Below the pieces are notes generated by a model. The model saw only the letters and a program-made list of their open reading frames with translations. It had not been told where the DNA came from and did no database searches. From assembly GCA_031976395.1 (NCBI GenBank), contig DALYLJ010000018.1:1-30577 (forward strand): DNA of 30,577 nt, in the 5' to 3' direction. This DNA is from UBA11164 sp002420085 (GTDB taxonomy: Bacteria > Pseudomonadota > Gammaproteobacteria > Xanthomonadales > Xanthomonadaceae). This document shows positions 24,766-30,577 of the stretch, piece after piece. Every line of letters begins with the position of its first letter. The stretch's first letter is position 1. Made by a program: the position numbers and the translations under genes.

Positions 24766-25502
24766 CGGTGGCCCCCGGTCAACACGGCCTGATAGCCGGC
24801 CGACAGCCGGGCAAAGCGCTCATCCAGCACACCCGCATCGAGATCGGGCCGCACCCTGGCCAGCGATCTGCGCAGACGTGCCAGTGTGGCCAAACACCAG
24901 CGCCCCGGTCTGGCCATGATTCGGCCCCGATCGAAATCGATCACATGCACCTGTCCTGCTCCATCTATGAGGATATTGTGGGCGTTGAGGTCGGCGTGGA
25001 AAACCCGGCAGCGATGAAACTGCGCCAGGGCCGCTCCGATGGCCGGCCAGTCCGGCGCATCCGGTGAAACCCGCAACTGATCGGCGAGCGAACGGGCCGA
25101 CTCGATCCGCTCGACCAGGATCGCCGCACGATAGGCGATGCCGCGTCGCAGATAGCCCGCCGCCAGCGGCCTGGGCACTGGCAGACCGAGTTCGGACATT
25201 CGGCACAACAGGGCGAACTCGCGCAGACTGCGCACCCGACGCTCGCCCAGGTACAGATAGCGGTCGGTGATCAGCCGCGCGACCAGACCGCCGCGTCGAT
25301 ACTGACGCAGCACGCCCCGCCCGAACTCGGCCTCGACGAACCAGGCACTGCCACGCCCCCCCGAGCCGACCACCACCGAACCGGGCCAGCGGCCGGGATC
25401 GAGTCGATCGAAATGATCGATGTCGAGGCGCGTGCGGTCGCAGACCACCGCACCAACGCCGTCACGGCCGACGAATCGATGGTGTTGGCAGTGCGGGTTC
25501 AT
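24762..25502 (-). CDS. kdkA: 3-deoxy-D-manno-octulosonic acid (Kdo) kinase KdkA
   Basis: A kinase-fold protein that phosphorylates the Kdo residue of the LPS inner core. Of about 246 residues, the catalytic loop is FHADLNAHNILI (His169, Asp171, Asn176) and the metal-binding aspartate is in VIDFDRGR (Asp189). LRQYRRGGLVARLITDRYLYLG matches the KdkA/WaaP N-lobe. ATG 25502 (MNPHCQHHRF) is preferred by family length; ATG 25565 is in frame. It overlaps the metal-hydrolase gene by four bases and heads the unit kdkA-MBL-moaACDE. The linkage to the moa genes is unexpected, as the pathways are unrelated. Confidence 0.88.
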   Translation of the reverse strand: MNPHCQHHRFVGRDGVGAVVCDRTRLDIDHFDRLDPGRWPGSVVVGSGGRGSAWFVEAEFGRGVLRQYRRGGLVARLITDRYLYLGERRVRSLREFALLCRMSELGLPVPRPLAAGYLRRGIAYRAAILVERIESARSLADQLRVSPDAPDWPAIGAALAQFHRCRVFHADLNAHNILIDGAGQVHVIDFDRGRIMARPGRWCLATLARLRRSLARVRPDLDAGVLDERFARLSAGYQAVLTGGHR

Positions 25503-25681
25503 CTGGATCGAATCCAACCTGGCCACGTCGGCAACATGGCCGGTCAGTGTATGCGAGCGATCCACCCCAGTGCGACCGAAATCGAGACGGCCGTCGCTCG
25601 ACCTGCGCGTGAGTCCGACCGGACACCTGCCGGCGGCATCGGCACCCGGTCAGGTTCGCCGCCGCTGGCCGAGCGCGCGTC

Positions 25682-26086
25682 TCAGGCCCGCACTTCGCGA
25701 TAGGGCCGGTAGCTCTTCTCTTCGACCAGGGCCGAGCCCAGGGCGACATTGATCTCGCGCTTGATCCGTGCCCGTTCGTCGTTCTCGAAATACACCGAGC
25801 GCGCCAGACGGATGAAGTCGGCATCGAATGCCTGGGCATGCTCCTTCTCGCGAATGGCATCCTCGATGTCCCAGAGCCGCTCGTTGACCTCACGCAGACG
25901 CCGCCGCAGTTCGCCGATGTCGCGTGCCGAGGCTGGATGGGCGGCCCAGGTGGCGACCAGGGCGTCCAACTCGCGCCGGACATTGGCGCGCTTCTCGGGT
26001 TCGGCGATGCGCTCGGACTTGATGGCGAGGATGGCGATCTTGTCGAGCAGTTCGCCGAACGAAACCGGAACCCGTATCTCGGACAT
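25682..26086 (-). CDS. DUF6165-like small helical protein
   Basis: A 134-residue soluble, mostly helical protein. The opening SEIRVPVSFGELLDKIAILAIKSERI and the middle RLREVNERLWDIEDAIREKE match what I recall of the DUF6165 family, whose function is not established and which is often found near LPS-core or glycosyltransferase genes. Here its neighbour is the Kdo kinase, on the same strand and 179 bases downstream, which agrees with such a context. Long charged helices suggest coiled-coil packing. The start at 26086 is chosen because the frame upstream runs into tRNA-Ser. Confidence 0.75.
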   Translation of the reverse strand: MSEIRVPVSFGELLDKIAILAIKSERIAEPEKRANVRRELDALVATWAAHPASARDIGELRRRLREVNERLWDIEDAIREKEHAQAFDADFIRLARSVYFENDERARIKREINVALGSALVEEKSYRPYREVRA

Positions 26087-26175
26087 GACGATCTCGGCAC
26101 AGCGGTCGGGCCGAACCTGACCGGCATCGGTCGCGATGACCGACGGCAGGACGGCGTGCAGGGGAATGCAACGGT

Positions 26176-26265
<90 letters not shown>

Positions 26266-26296
26266 GTGGCGGTCGCTGCCTTGCGGCAAGCCCGAC

Positions 26297-26325
26297 AGCT
26301 TACTGGCTGCGTCGTGTCCTGGCAA
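26297..26325 (-). promoter_or_regulatory. Candidate sigma-70 promoter of tRNA-Ser
   Basis: On the minus strand TTGCCA (26325-26320) and TAAGCT (26302-26297) are separated by exactly 17 bases. The -35 matches consensus at five of six positions; the -10 matches at three. A GC-rich discriminator (GTCGGGC) follows, as is usual for stable RNA promoters, leaving a leader of roughly 25 bases before the tRNA. Confidence 0.45.
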
Positions 26326-26359
26326 GCCCCAGTCTTGGCCTGTGTTAGCCCAAAGCCGT

Positions 26360-26411
26360 AATGTCCCCTTTGTCCAAAGCTAAAGTGTCCCCTTTCGGTT
26401 GGAGGGGACGT
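26360..26411. repeat. Paired TGTCCCCTTT motifs and inverted copy, likely IS terminal remnant
   Basis: ATGTCCCCTTT (26361-26371) and GTGTCCCCTTT (26385-26395) are near-identical direct copies 24 bases apart. The second also pairs with AGGGGAC just downstream (26387-26393 with 26403-26409) as a 7-bp hairpin. TGTCCCCTTT-type ends, directly ahead of a transposase start, are what I recall from some insertion sequences; family assignment is tentative. Confidence 0.45.
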
Positions 26412-26430
26412 GACGCGGGGGAGCCCCACC

Positions 26431-26510
26431 ATGCGTCACCGTGAGATGGATCGGTTGGTGGTGGTGCAGGCGCTGTCGGCACGCCCGTTGACGCCGTGCG
26501 AAGCGGCCTG
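26431..26510 (+). pseudogene. Remnant of an IS transposase N-terminus (ISNCY-like, tentative)
   Basis: The ATG at 26431 opens MRHREMDRLVVVQALSARP followed by LTPCEAA. This resembles the first helix-turn-helix of ISNCY-type transposases, which begin with a short charged segment and then a 'leucine-T-x-x-E-A-A' helix. The match stops there: the next residues (CCSSPPTPPQARRK) are unrelated and low-complexity, so only about 27 codons survive. No rest of the gene and no second end is seen downstream. It lies directly behind the TGTCCCCTTT repeats and between a tRNA and a phosphatase gene, a usual place for insertion scars. Confidence 0.4.
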
Positions 26511-26594
26511 CTGTTCTTCGCCTCCCACACCACCGCAAGCCCGCCGCAAGCGGCCGTCGCGCCGTTCACGCCGGGGCAATCGAATCGCCGGCGA

Positions 26595-26628
26595 GCGGCG
26601 CTGCGCCGCCACGGACGAGACGCCCGTG
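26595..26628. repeat. REP-like pair of adjacent palindromes
   Basis: Two hairpins abut: GCGGCG-CTG-CGCCGC (26595-26609) and CACGGACGAGACGCCCGTG (26610-26628), the second folding as CACGGGCG-TCT-CGTCCGTG with one G-T pair on the minus strand. In one frame the second reads as the peptide HGRDARAT. I remember this string as a frequent false-ORF signature of an interspersed palindromic repeat in several bacterial groups. Gene-free placement agrees with a REP-type element. Confidence 0.55.
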
Positions 26629-26803
26629 CTACCCGGAGCGGGTCCGGTAGACGGAGCGGCTGATCGGCTGCGGGCCGTGCCACATGGCGGGAGAGGACCG
26701 GGGAGCGGGCAGGTGCTGGCCCAATGCTGTTCGTGACGGATCCAGCGTCCGCCCATCACCGACTTTTGCGTTAGCCTTGCAGGCTCCATCACAGACAGCG
26801 ACC

Positions 26804-27508
26804 ATGATCGAGTTCGGCCACCTCAGCCATGCCGGCCTGCGTCGGCAGCGCAATGAGGACACCTACTACGCCAATACCGAACTCGGCCTGTGGCTGGTCG
26901 CCGACGGCATGGGCGGGCATGACTACGGCGAGGTCGCCAGTGCGGTCGCCCGCGAAACCATCGTTCGCGAGGTGCGCGCCGGCAAGACGCTGCCCGATGC
27001 GATCCGGACCGCCGATGAGGAGATCATCACCCTGTCACGCGCCTGCCGGCAGCCGACCCCGATGGGAACCACCGTGGCCAGTGCCCGGATCAGCGGGCCA
27101 CACTTCCAGGTCGCCTGGGTCGGCGACAGTCGCGCTTACCTCTGGCGCGCGGGCGTGCTGAAACAGCTTTCACAGGATCACAGCATGGTCCAGAACCTGA
27201 TCGATCGCGGCACCCTGACCCCTGAGCAGGCCCGTCGGCATCCGCAACGTAATGTGATCACCCAGGCGCTCGGAATCACCGAGCCGCACGAGTTGAACAT
27301 CGAGACCGCCGACGGCCGGCTCGAACCAGGCGACCAACTCCTACTGTGCAGCGACGGGCTGACCGAGGAACTGGACGACGCGGTGCTGGCCCAGGTGCTG
27401 GCACGTACCGAGCTCAGTGCCCAGGAGTGCGTCGATCATCTGGTTCTGGCGGCACTGGAACGAGGCGGCACAGACAACATCACGGTGATCGTGATCCGCC
27501 GGCATTGA
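26804..27508 (+). CDS. PP2C-family (PPM) serine/threonine protein phosphatase
   Basis: A cytoplasmic, metal-dependent phosphatase of 234 residues. Motifs in order: RNEDT (Glu18, Asp19), VADGMGGH (Asp34, Gly35), MGTTVASARI, WVGDSRAYLWR, LLLCSDGLTEEL and GGTDNITVIVI. All metal-binding aspartates are present, so it should be active. Length and motif order match the PppA/PrpC/Stp1 group. In other bacteria such phosphatases sit beside a Hanks-type kinase, FHA proteins or type VI secretion genes; none is visible here, so it is an orphan within this window. The ATG at 26804 gives MIEFGHLSHAGLRRQRNED, the usual start. Convergent with dnaQ. Confidence 0.93.
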   Translation: MIEFGHLSHAGLRRQRNEDTYYANTELGLWLVADGMGGHDYGEVASAVARETIVREVRAGKTLPDAIRTADEEIITLSRACRQPTPMGTTVASARISGPHFQVAWVGDSRAYLWRAGVLKQLSQDHSMVQNLIDRGTLTPEQARRHPQRNVITQALGITEPHELNIETADGRLEPGDQLLLCSDGLTEELDDAVLAQVLARTELSAQECVDHLVLAALERGGTDNITVIVIRRH

Positions 27509-27604
27509 TCGGATCGCCATCGCAGCGAGCATCCAGGCCCGTGCGGAATCCACCCGCTTGACCACGATCAACGCTCCGATCAAGCCGCACATCAGCCCGG
27601 TGCT

Positions 27605-28315
27605 TCAGGAGAACAGCCGCCGCCACAGACTGCCGCCCGATGCCCGATCGATCCGATCGAGGCGCTGCTCATGGGCGGCGCACTCGTCCGGACTTGCCTT
27701 GAGCAGGCGACGTGGGCGACTCGGGTCGCTCGTCATCGCGATGGCGGCCATTGAGGTCGTTTCCGGTTCGGCCACGACCAGGGCCAGATCCCCCTGGCCG
27801 GCGGTGAGGGCGAGATAGACTTCGGCCAGCAACTGGGCATCGAGCAGGGCGCCGTGCAGTTCGCGGCCCGAGTTATCGACATCCAGCCGCCGACACAGGG
27901 CATCGAGGCTGTTGCGCTGACCCGGAAAGCGTTCGCGGGCCAGGGCCAGGGTGTCGAGCACGCTGGCGTAATCCTGGATGCGCCCGTAACCGGGGCCGAG
28001 CCGAGACAGTTCGGCATTCAGGAATCCGACATCGAACTCGGCGTTGTGGATGATCAGTTCGGCATCCCGGATGAACTCCAGGAACTCATCGACCACCGTC
28101 GCGAACAGCGGTTTGTCGGCAAGAAACTCGCGACTGAGACCGGTCACCTCCTGGGCACCGGCATCGATGTCGCGTTCGGGATTGAGGTACCGCTGGAAGC
28201 GCCGACCACTCGCTCGGCGAGCCAGCAGTTCGACGCAACCGATCTCGATCACACGATGGCCGCGATCCCAGGCCAGGCCGGTCGTTTCGGTATCGAGTAC
28301 CACCTGTCGCATCAT
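27605..28315 (-). CDS. dnaQ: DNA polymerase III epsilon subunit (proofreading exonuclease)
   Basis: The 3'-5' exonuclease that proofreads for the replicative polymerase. The 236-residue product has ExoI DTETTG (Asp8, Glu10), ExoII HNAEFDVGFLNAEL (Asp95) and ExoIII with His154 and Asp159, the DEDDh set. After the nuclease domain comes a flexible stretch and a C-terminal region ending GSLWRRLFS, corresponding to the part that contacts the alpha subunit. The first ATG (28315) overlaps the rnhA stop by four bases; a second ATG follows immediately and has better GGAG spacing. In E. coli dnaQ and rnhA are divergent with overlapping promoters; here they are in the same direction and overlap. Confidence 0.95.
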   Translation of the reverse strand: MMRQVVLDTETTGLAWDRGHRVIEIGCVELLARRASGRRFQRYLNPERDIDAGAQEVTGLSREFLADKPLFATVVDEFLEFIRDAELIIHNAEFDVGFLNAELSRLGPGYGRIQDYASVLDTLALARERFPGQRNSLDALCRRLDVDNSGRELHGALLDAQLLAEVYLALTAGQGDLALVVAEPETTSMAAIAMTSDPSRPRRLLKASPDECAAHEQRLDRIDRASGGSLWRRLFS

Positions 28316-28782
28316 CGCTCCTCGTCGATCCGTTCATCGGCCGCTGCCCGACCCAGGGAACGCGCCCTGGCACGAGCGGCGGCATCGACCCGCTCGTTGT
28401 CGGGATCACCGGCGTGCGCCTTGACCCAGTGCCAATGCACGCGGTGAGCACACGCCGCCTGCTCCAGACGCTGCCACAACTCGCGGTTCTTGACCGCCCC
28501 ACCCGAGGCGGTGCGCCAGTTGCGCGCGCGCCAATTGGGCAACCATTCGGTGATCCCGCGCCGAACGTATTCCGAATCGGTGTACAGGGCGACCTGGCAC
28601 GGCTGACTGAGTGCCTCCAATGCCGAGATCGCTGCCATCAGTTCCATCCGGTTGTTGGTGGTATCAGGCTCGGCACCGGCGATCAGTCGTTCGTGCCGAC
28701 CGAAGCGCAGCAGGGCCGCCCAACCGCCCGGACCGGGATTGCCGAGACAGGCGCCATCGGTGTGGATGGTGATCGCCTTCAT
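28312..28782 (-). CDS. rnhA: Ribonuclease HI
   Basis: Cuts the RNA strand of RNA-DNA hybrids, clearing R-loops and primers. The 156-residue product has the complete active site: Asp9 (HTDGAC), Glu47 (NRMELMA), Asp69 (YTDSEYV), Asp133 (NERVDAAAR) and the assisting His123. The WLPNWRARNWRTASGGAVKNRELW stretch is the basic protrusion of the E. coli type. The ATG at 28782 overlaps the upstream methyltransferase stop by four bases; the stop overlaps dnaQ. The three genes look like one unit. Confidence 0.97.
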   Translation of the reverse strand: MKAITIHTDGACLGNPGPGGWAALLRFGRHERLIAGAEPDTTNNRMELMAAISALEALSQPCQVALYTDSEYVRRGITEWLPNWRARNWRTASGGAVKNRELWQRLEQAACAHRVHWHWVKAHAGDPDNERVDAAARARARSLGRAAADERIDEER

Positions 28783-29498
28783 CGGGCACCGACCCCGGCG
28801 CCCAGGCGCAAACCCGGCCGCCCGGCCGGCAGCGGGGTCAGGCCGGGCTGATGTCGGCGAGCAACGATCAGGCGCGCGAACCGCAGGCGATGCCAGGGAC
28901 GGATCGATCCGAGCGCGCGGGCCGAAATCGTCCGTCCGATTCGAGCATGGCCACCGACCCAGTCCTCGGACTCGATCGTCAGATCGTTCTCTCCGAGCCA
29001 GACGCGCACCTGCGCCCGTGACGGCGGTCGGATGCGCCGACCACGCCAACGCCAGCGCAACGGCGACCAGGGATTCAGAATCAACAGCACCAGGGTTCCC
29101 TCCGGTTCGATCAGGCGCGCCAGACTGGCGATCAGGGCGCGGGGATGCTCCGATGTTTCGAGTACATGCTGGGCCACCACCAGGGCCATGCCGGCATCCA
29201 CGAACGGCAGTTGGTCGTCCCGGCAACGGACCACGCCGGTCAGGCCGCGCGCACTGCCGGACGCCGACTCCTGGCCGGGCCGCCATTCGCAGCGATGCAT
29301 CGCCAGCAACCGGCTGACCCGATGCGCCAGGGGCGGGAGATCGACCCCTGGGCCGGGCATCAGATGCAGCCCCCAGCACCCGAAGGCACGCCCGAGTCGC
29401 TCCTCGATCTGGGCCTGCGCCCCGGCCATCAGGCGCCGGGCATCGGGCCTGGAAAACCAGCGCAGCGCATCCAAGGTATTGCTGGGTCGCATGCTCAT
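28779..29498 (-). CDS. Class I SAM-dependent methyltransferase (YafS-like)
   Basis: A 239-residue putative methyltransferase of the type found between gloB and rnhA in many gammaproteobacteria (yafS in E. coli). Late methyltransferase motifs are visible: LPFVDAGMALVVAQHVLETSEHP (motif II region) and LARLIEPEGTLVLLILNPWSP (motif III region). The glycine-rich motif I is poor, with no clear GxGxG, as in other members of this group. The last 30 residues are Arg/Pro/Gly-rich. The assignment leans on synteny as well as sequence. The substrate is unknown. Confidence 0.82.
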   Translation of the reverse strand: MSMRPSNTLDALRWFSRPDARRLMAGAQAQIEERLGRAFGCWGLHLMPGPGVDLPPLAHRVSRLLAMHRCEWRPGQESASGSARGLTGVVRCRDDQLPFVDAGMALVVAQHVLETSEHPRALIASLARLIEPEGTLVLLILNPWSPLRWRWRGRRIRPPSRAQVRVWLGENDLTIESEDWVGGHARIGRTISARALGSIRPWHRLRFARLIVARRHQPGLTPLPAGRPGLRLGAGVGAR

Positions 29499-29710
29499 GC
29501 TCGACCCGCCGCAGTCGGCCGGCAGCGGCTGTTGCCGGTCCGCCGGCCTGGATCACGGGTCGGGAATGGATCGAGGGTCGACGGATTCAGTGCTTGACGA
29601 CGGTGGGCGGGTCCGGGCATGGTCGCAATTTTGCGCCATTGCCGCGCGGCGGTCACCCGGTTTCGACTCGACGCCGGCCGAAACCGACACACTCCGACGG
29701 AATCGAAACG

Positions 29711-30466
29711 ATGCTGACCGCCCTGCCCGCCTTCACCGACAACTACATCTGGTCGCGCGACATCGGGTCGGGCGCGATCCTGGTCGATCCGGGCGATGCC
29801 GCGCCGGTGCTGGCTGCGGTCGATGCCGGGCTGCGCCTGGGCGCCATCCTGATCACCCACCATCACCCGGACCACATCGGGGGTCTGGTCGAACTGCGCG
29901 ATCGCTATCGCCTGCCCTGCTTCGGCCCGAACGACGCCCGCATCCCCGGCCCGATCACGGTGATCGGTGAGGGCGACCGCATCAGGCTCTGCGGCCAGAA
30001 CATCCGGGTCATGGCCGTCCCTGGGCATACCGCCAGTCATATCGCCTTGGTCAGCGATGATGTGCTGTTCTGTGGCGACACCCTGTTCAGTCTCGGCTGC
30101 GGGCGACTGTTCGAGGGCAGTGCCGCTCAGATGCACGACTCGCTGCAACGGCTGGCGACCCTGCCAGGCTCGACCCAGGTCTGCTGCGCGCACGAATACA
30201 CCCTGGCCAATGCCGCCTTCGCCAGCGCGGTCGAGCCGGACAATGCCGACCTCCGGGCCCACATCCGCACCGTGCAGGAATTGCGCGCCCAGGGCCGCAG
30301 CACCCTGCCCAGTCGGATCGACCTGGAGCGTGCCTGCAATCCATTCCTGCGGGTGACGGCACCAGCGGTACGCCACGCGGTCACGGATCGCCTGGGCCGG
30401 ATGCCGGACGACGACATCGAGACCTTCGCCACCCTGCGGGCATGGAAGGACGGATTTCGCGCATGA
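29711..30466 (+). CDS. gloB: Hydroxyacylglutathione hydrolase (glyoxalase II)
   Basis: Hydrolyses S-lactoylglutathione to lactate and glutathione, the second step of methylglyoxal removal. The 251-residue protein carries the metal motif THHHPDH (His50, His52, Asp54, His55), His106 in PGHTASH, Asp123 in GDTLFSLGCGRLFEG and His161 in CAHEYTLANAAFA. The last two segments are specific for glyoxalase II, as is the opening FTDNYIW. The ATG at 29711 matches the family start. It is divergent from the methyltransferase, with 212 bases between them in which I see no clear promoter. Confidence 0.96.
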   Translation: MLTALPAFTDNYIWSRDIGSGAILVDPGDAAPVLAAVDAGLRLGAILITHHHPDHIGGLVELRDRYRLPCFGPNDARIPGPITVIGEGDRIRLCGQNIRVMAVPGHTASHIALVSDDVLFCGDTLFSLGCGRLFEGSAAQMHDSLQRLATLPGSTQVCCAHEYTLANAAFASAVEPDNADLRAHIRTVQELRAQGRSTLPSRIDLERACNPFLRVTAPAVRHAVTDRLGRMPDDDIETFATLRAWKDGFRA

Positions 30467-30577
30467 ATGGGCGCATGAATGGGTGTCCTGACGTGCCTCC
30501 TGACATGCCGACCCTATCGGTCATTTCTGGCCCGCGTCCGTCCAGTGCCGATCCATCCAGTGCCAACCCATCTAGTG
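30463..30577 (+). CDS. Possible partial gene at the right edge
   Basis: An ATG that overlaps the gloB stop (ATGA) opens a frame that stays open for 38 codons to the end of the window. The visible residues are Pro/Ser/Asp-rich and include the repeat DPSSANPSS; there is no signal peptide or known domain. A 13-base direct duplication (GCGCATGAATGGG) creates two possible starts. In E. coli mltD is the neighbour of gloB (divergently oriented), but nothing here shows MltD. It may be non-coding. Confidence 0.3.
   Translation, partial: MNGRMNGCPDVPPDMPTLSVISGPRPSSADPSSANPSS

Larger units (their letters stand above)
26266..26803. other. 538-base gene-poor region between tRNA-Ser and the PP2C gene
   Basis: Nothing here supports an intact gene. 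It contains, in order, the tRNA-Ser promoter, the TGTCCCCTTT repeats, the transposase remnant, the REP-like palindromes, and about 170 bases leading to the phosphatase start. The open frames across it are Arg/Pro/Ser-rich and lack family similarity, as expected from GC-rich non-coding DNA. Confidence 0.7.

Noticed and set aside
26410..26736. A 108-codon plus-strand protein next to tRNA-Ser
   Set aside because: Only its first part (from 26431) resembles a transposase; the rest is Arg/Pro-rich and passes through REP-like palindromes, so it is treated as a remnant.

Overview
The window looks like chromosomal core sequence from a high-GC gammaproteobacterium. Gene content and neighbourhoods (trmJ/suhB divergent; gloB / yafS-like methyltransferase / rnhA / dnaQ; yajC-secD-secF; a KdkA-type Kdo kinase beside a DUF6165-like gene; subtilases with Ig-like tails) fit the Lysobacterales (Xanthomonadales) and relatives best. 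This placement rests on family recognition, not on a search. The sequence is a draft: a 100-N gap (10099-10198) and a 10-N gap (20204-20213) are present.

Layout, left to right. (1) 1-5231: a secreted S8 subtilase, a rhomboid protease, an alkyltransferase-like DNA repair protein (PWHR instead of PCHR) and a small unrecognised protein. (2) 5354-9972: the phosphate operon pstS-pstC-pstA-pstB-phoU on the minus strand, preceded by three 11-bp-spaced PhoB-type heptamers. (3) 10324-14180: an ExoD-family membrane protein facing a two-gene signalling unit, a PhnD-like periplasmic binding protein overlapping a membrane GGDEF-EAL protein. (4) 14536-16324: trmJ and suhB, divergent. (5) 16497-21758: the Sec accessory operon yajC-secD-secF and a divergent AsmA-family gene that is split by the 10-N gap. 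(6) 21707-25502: a tightly packed minus-strand unit kdkA - metallo-beta-lactamase-fold gene - moaA - moaC - moaD - moaE, which joins an LPS-core kinase to molybdopterin synthesis. (7) 25682-26803: a DUF6165-like gene, tRNA-Ser(CGA) with a plausible promoter, and a 0.5-kb gene-poor patch holding an apparent transposase remnant and REP-like palindromes. (8) 26804-30577: a PP2C phosphatase, then dnaQ, rnhA, a methyltransferase and gloB in an E. coli-like arrangement, with the possible start of another gene at the right edge.

Most of the window is ordinary housekeeping sequence. I do not see a convincing new defence or mobile system. The best leads are the metallo-hydrolase buried inside the kdkA-moa unit, the PhnD-like/GGDEF-EAL pair, the triple Pho box, and the repeat-rich patch beside tRNA-Ser. 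The 100-N gap is flanked by an exact 55-bp repeat and is probably a scaffolding artefact.
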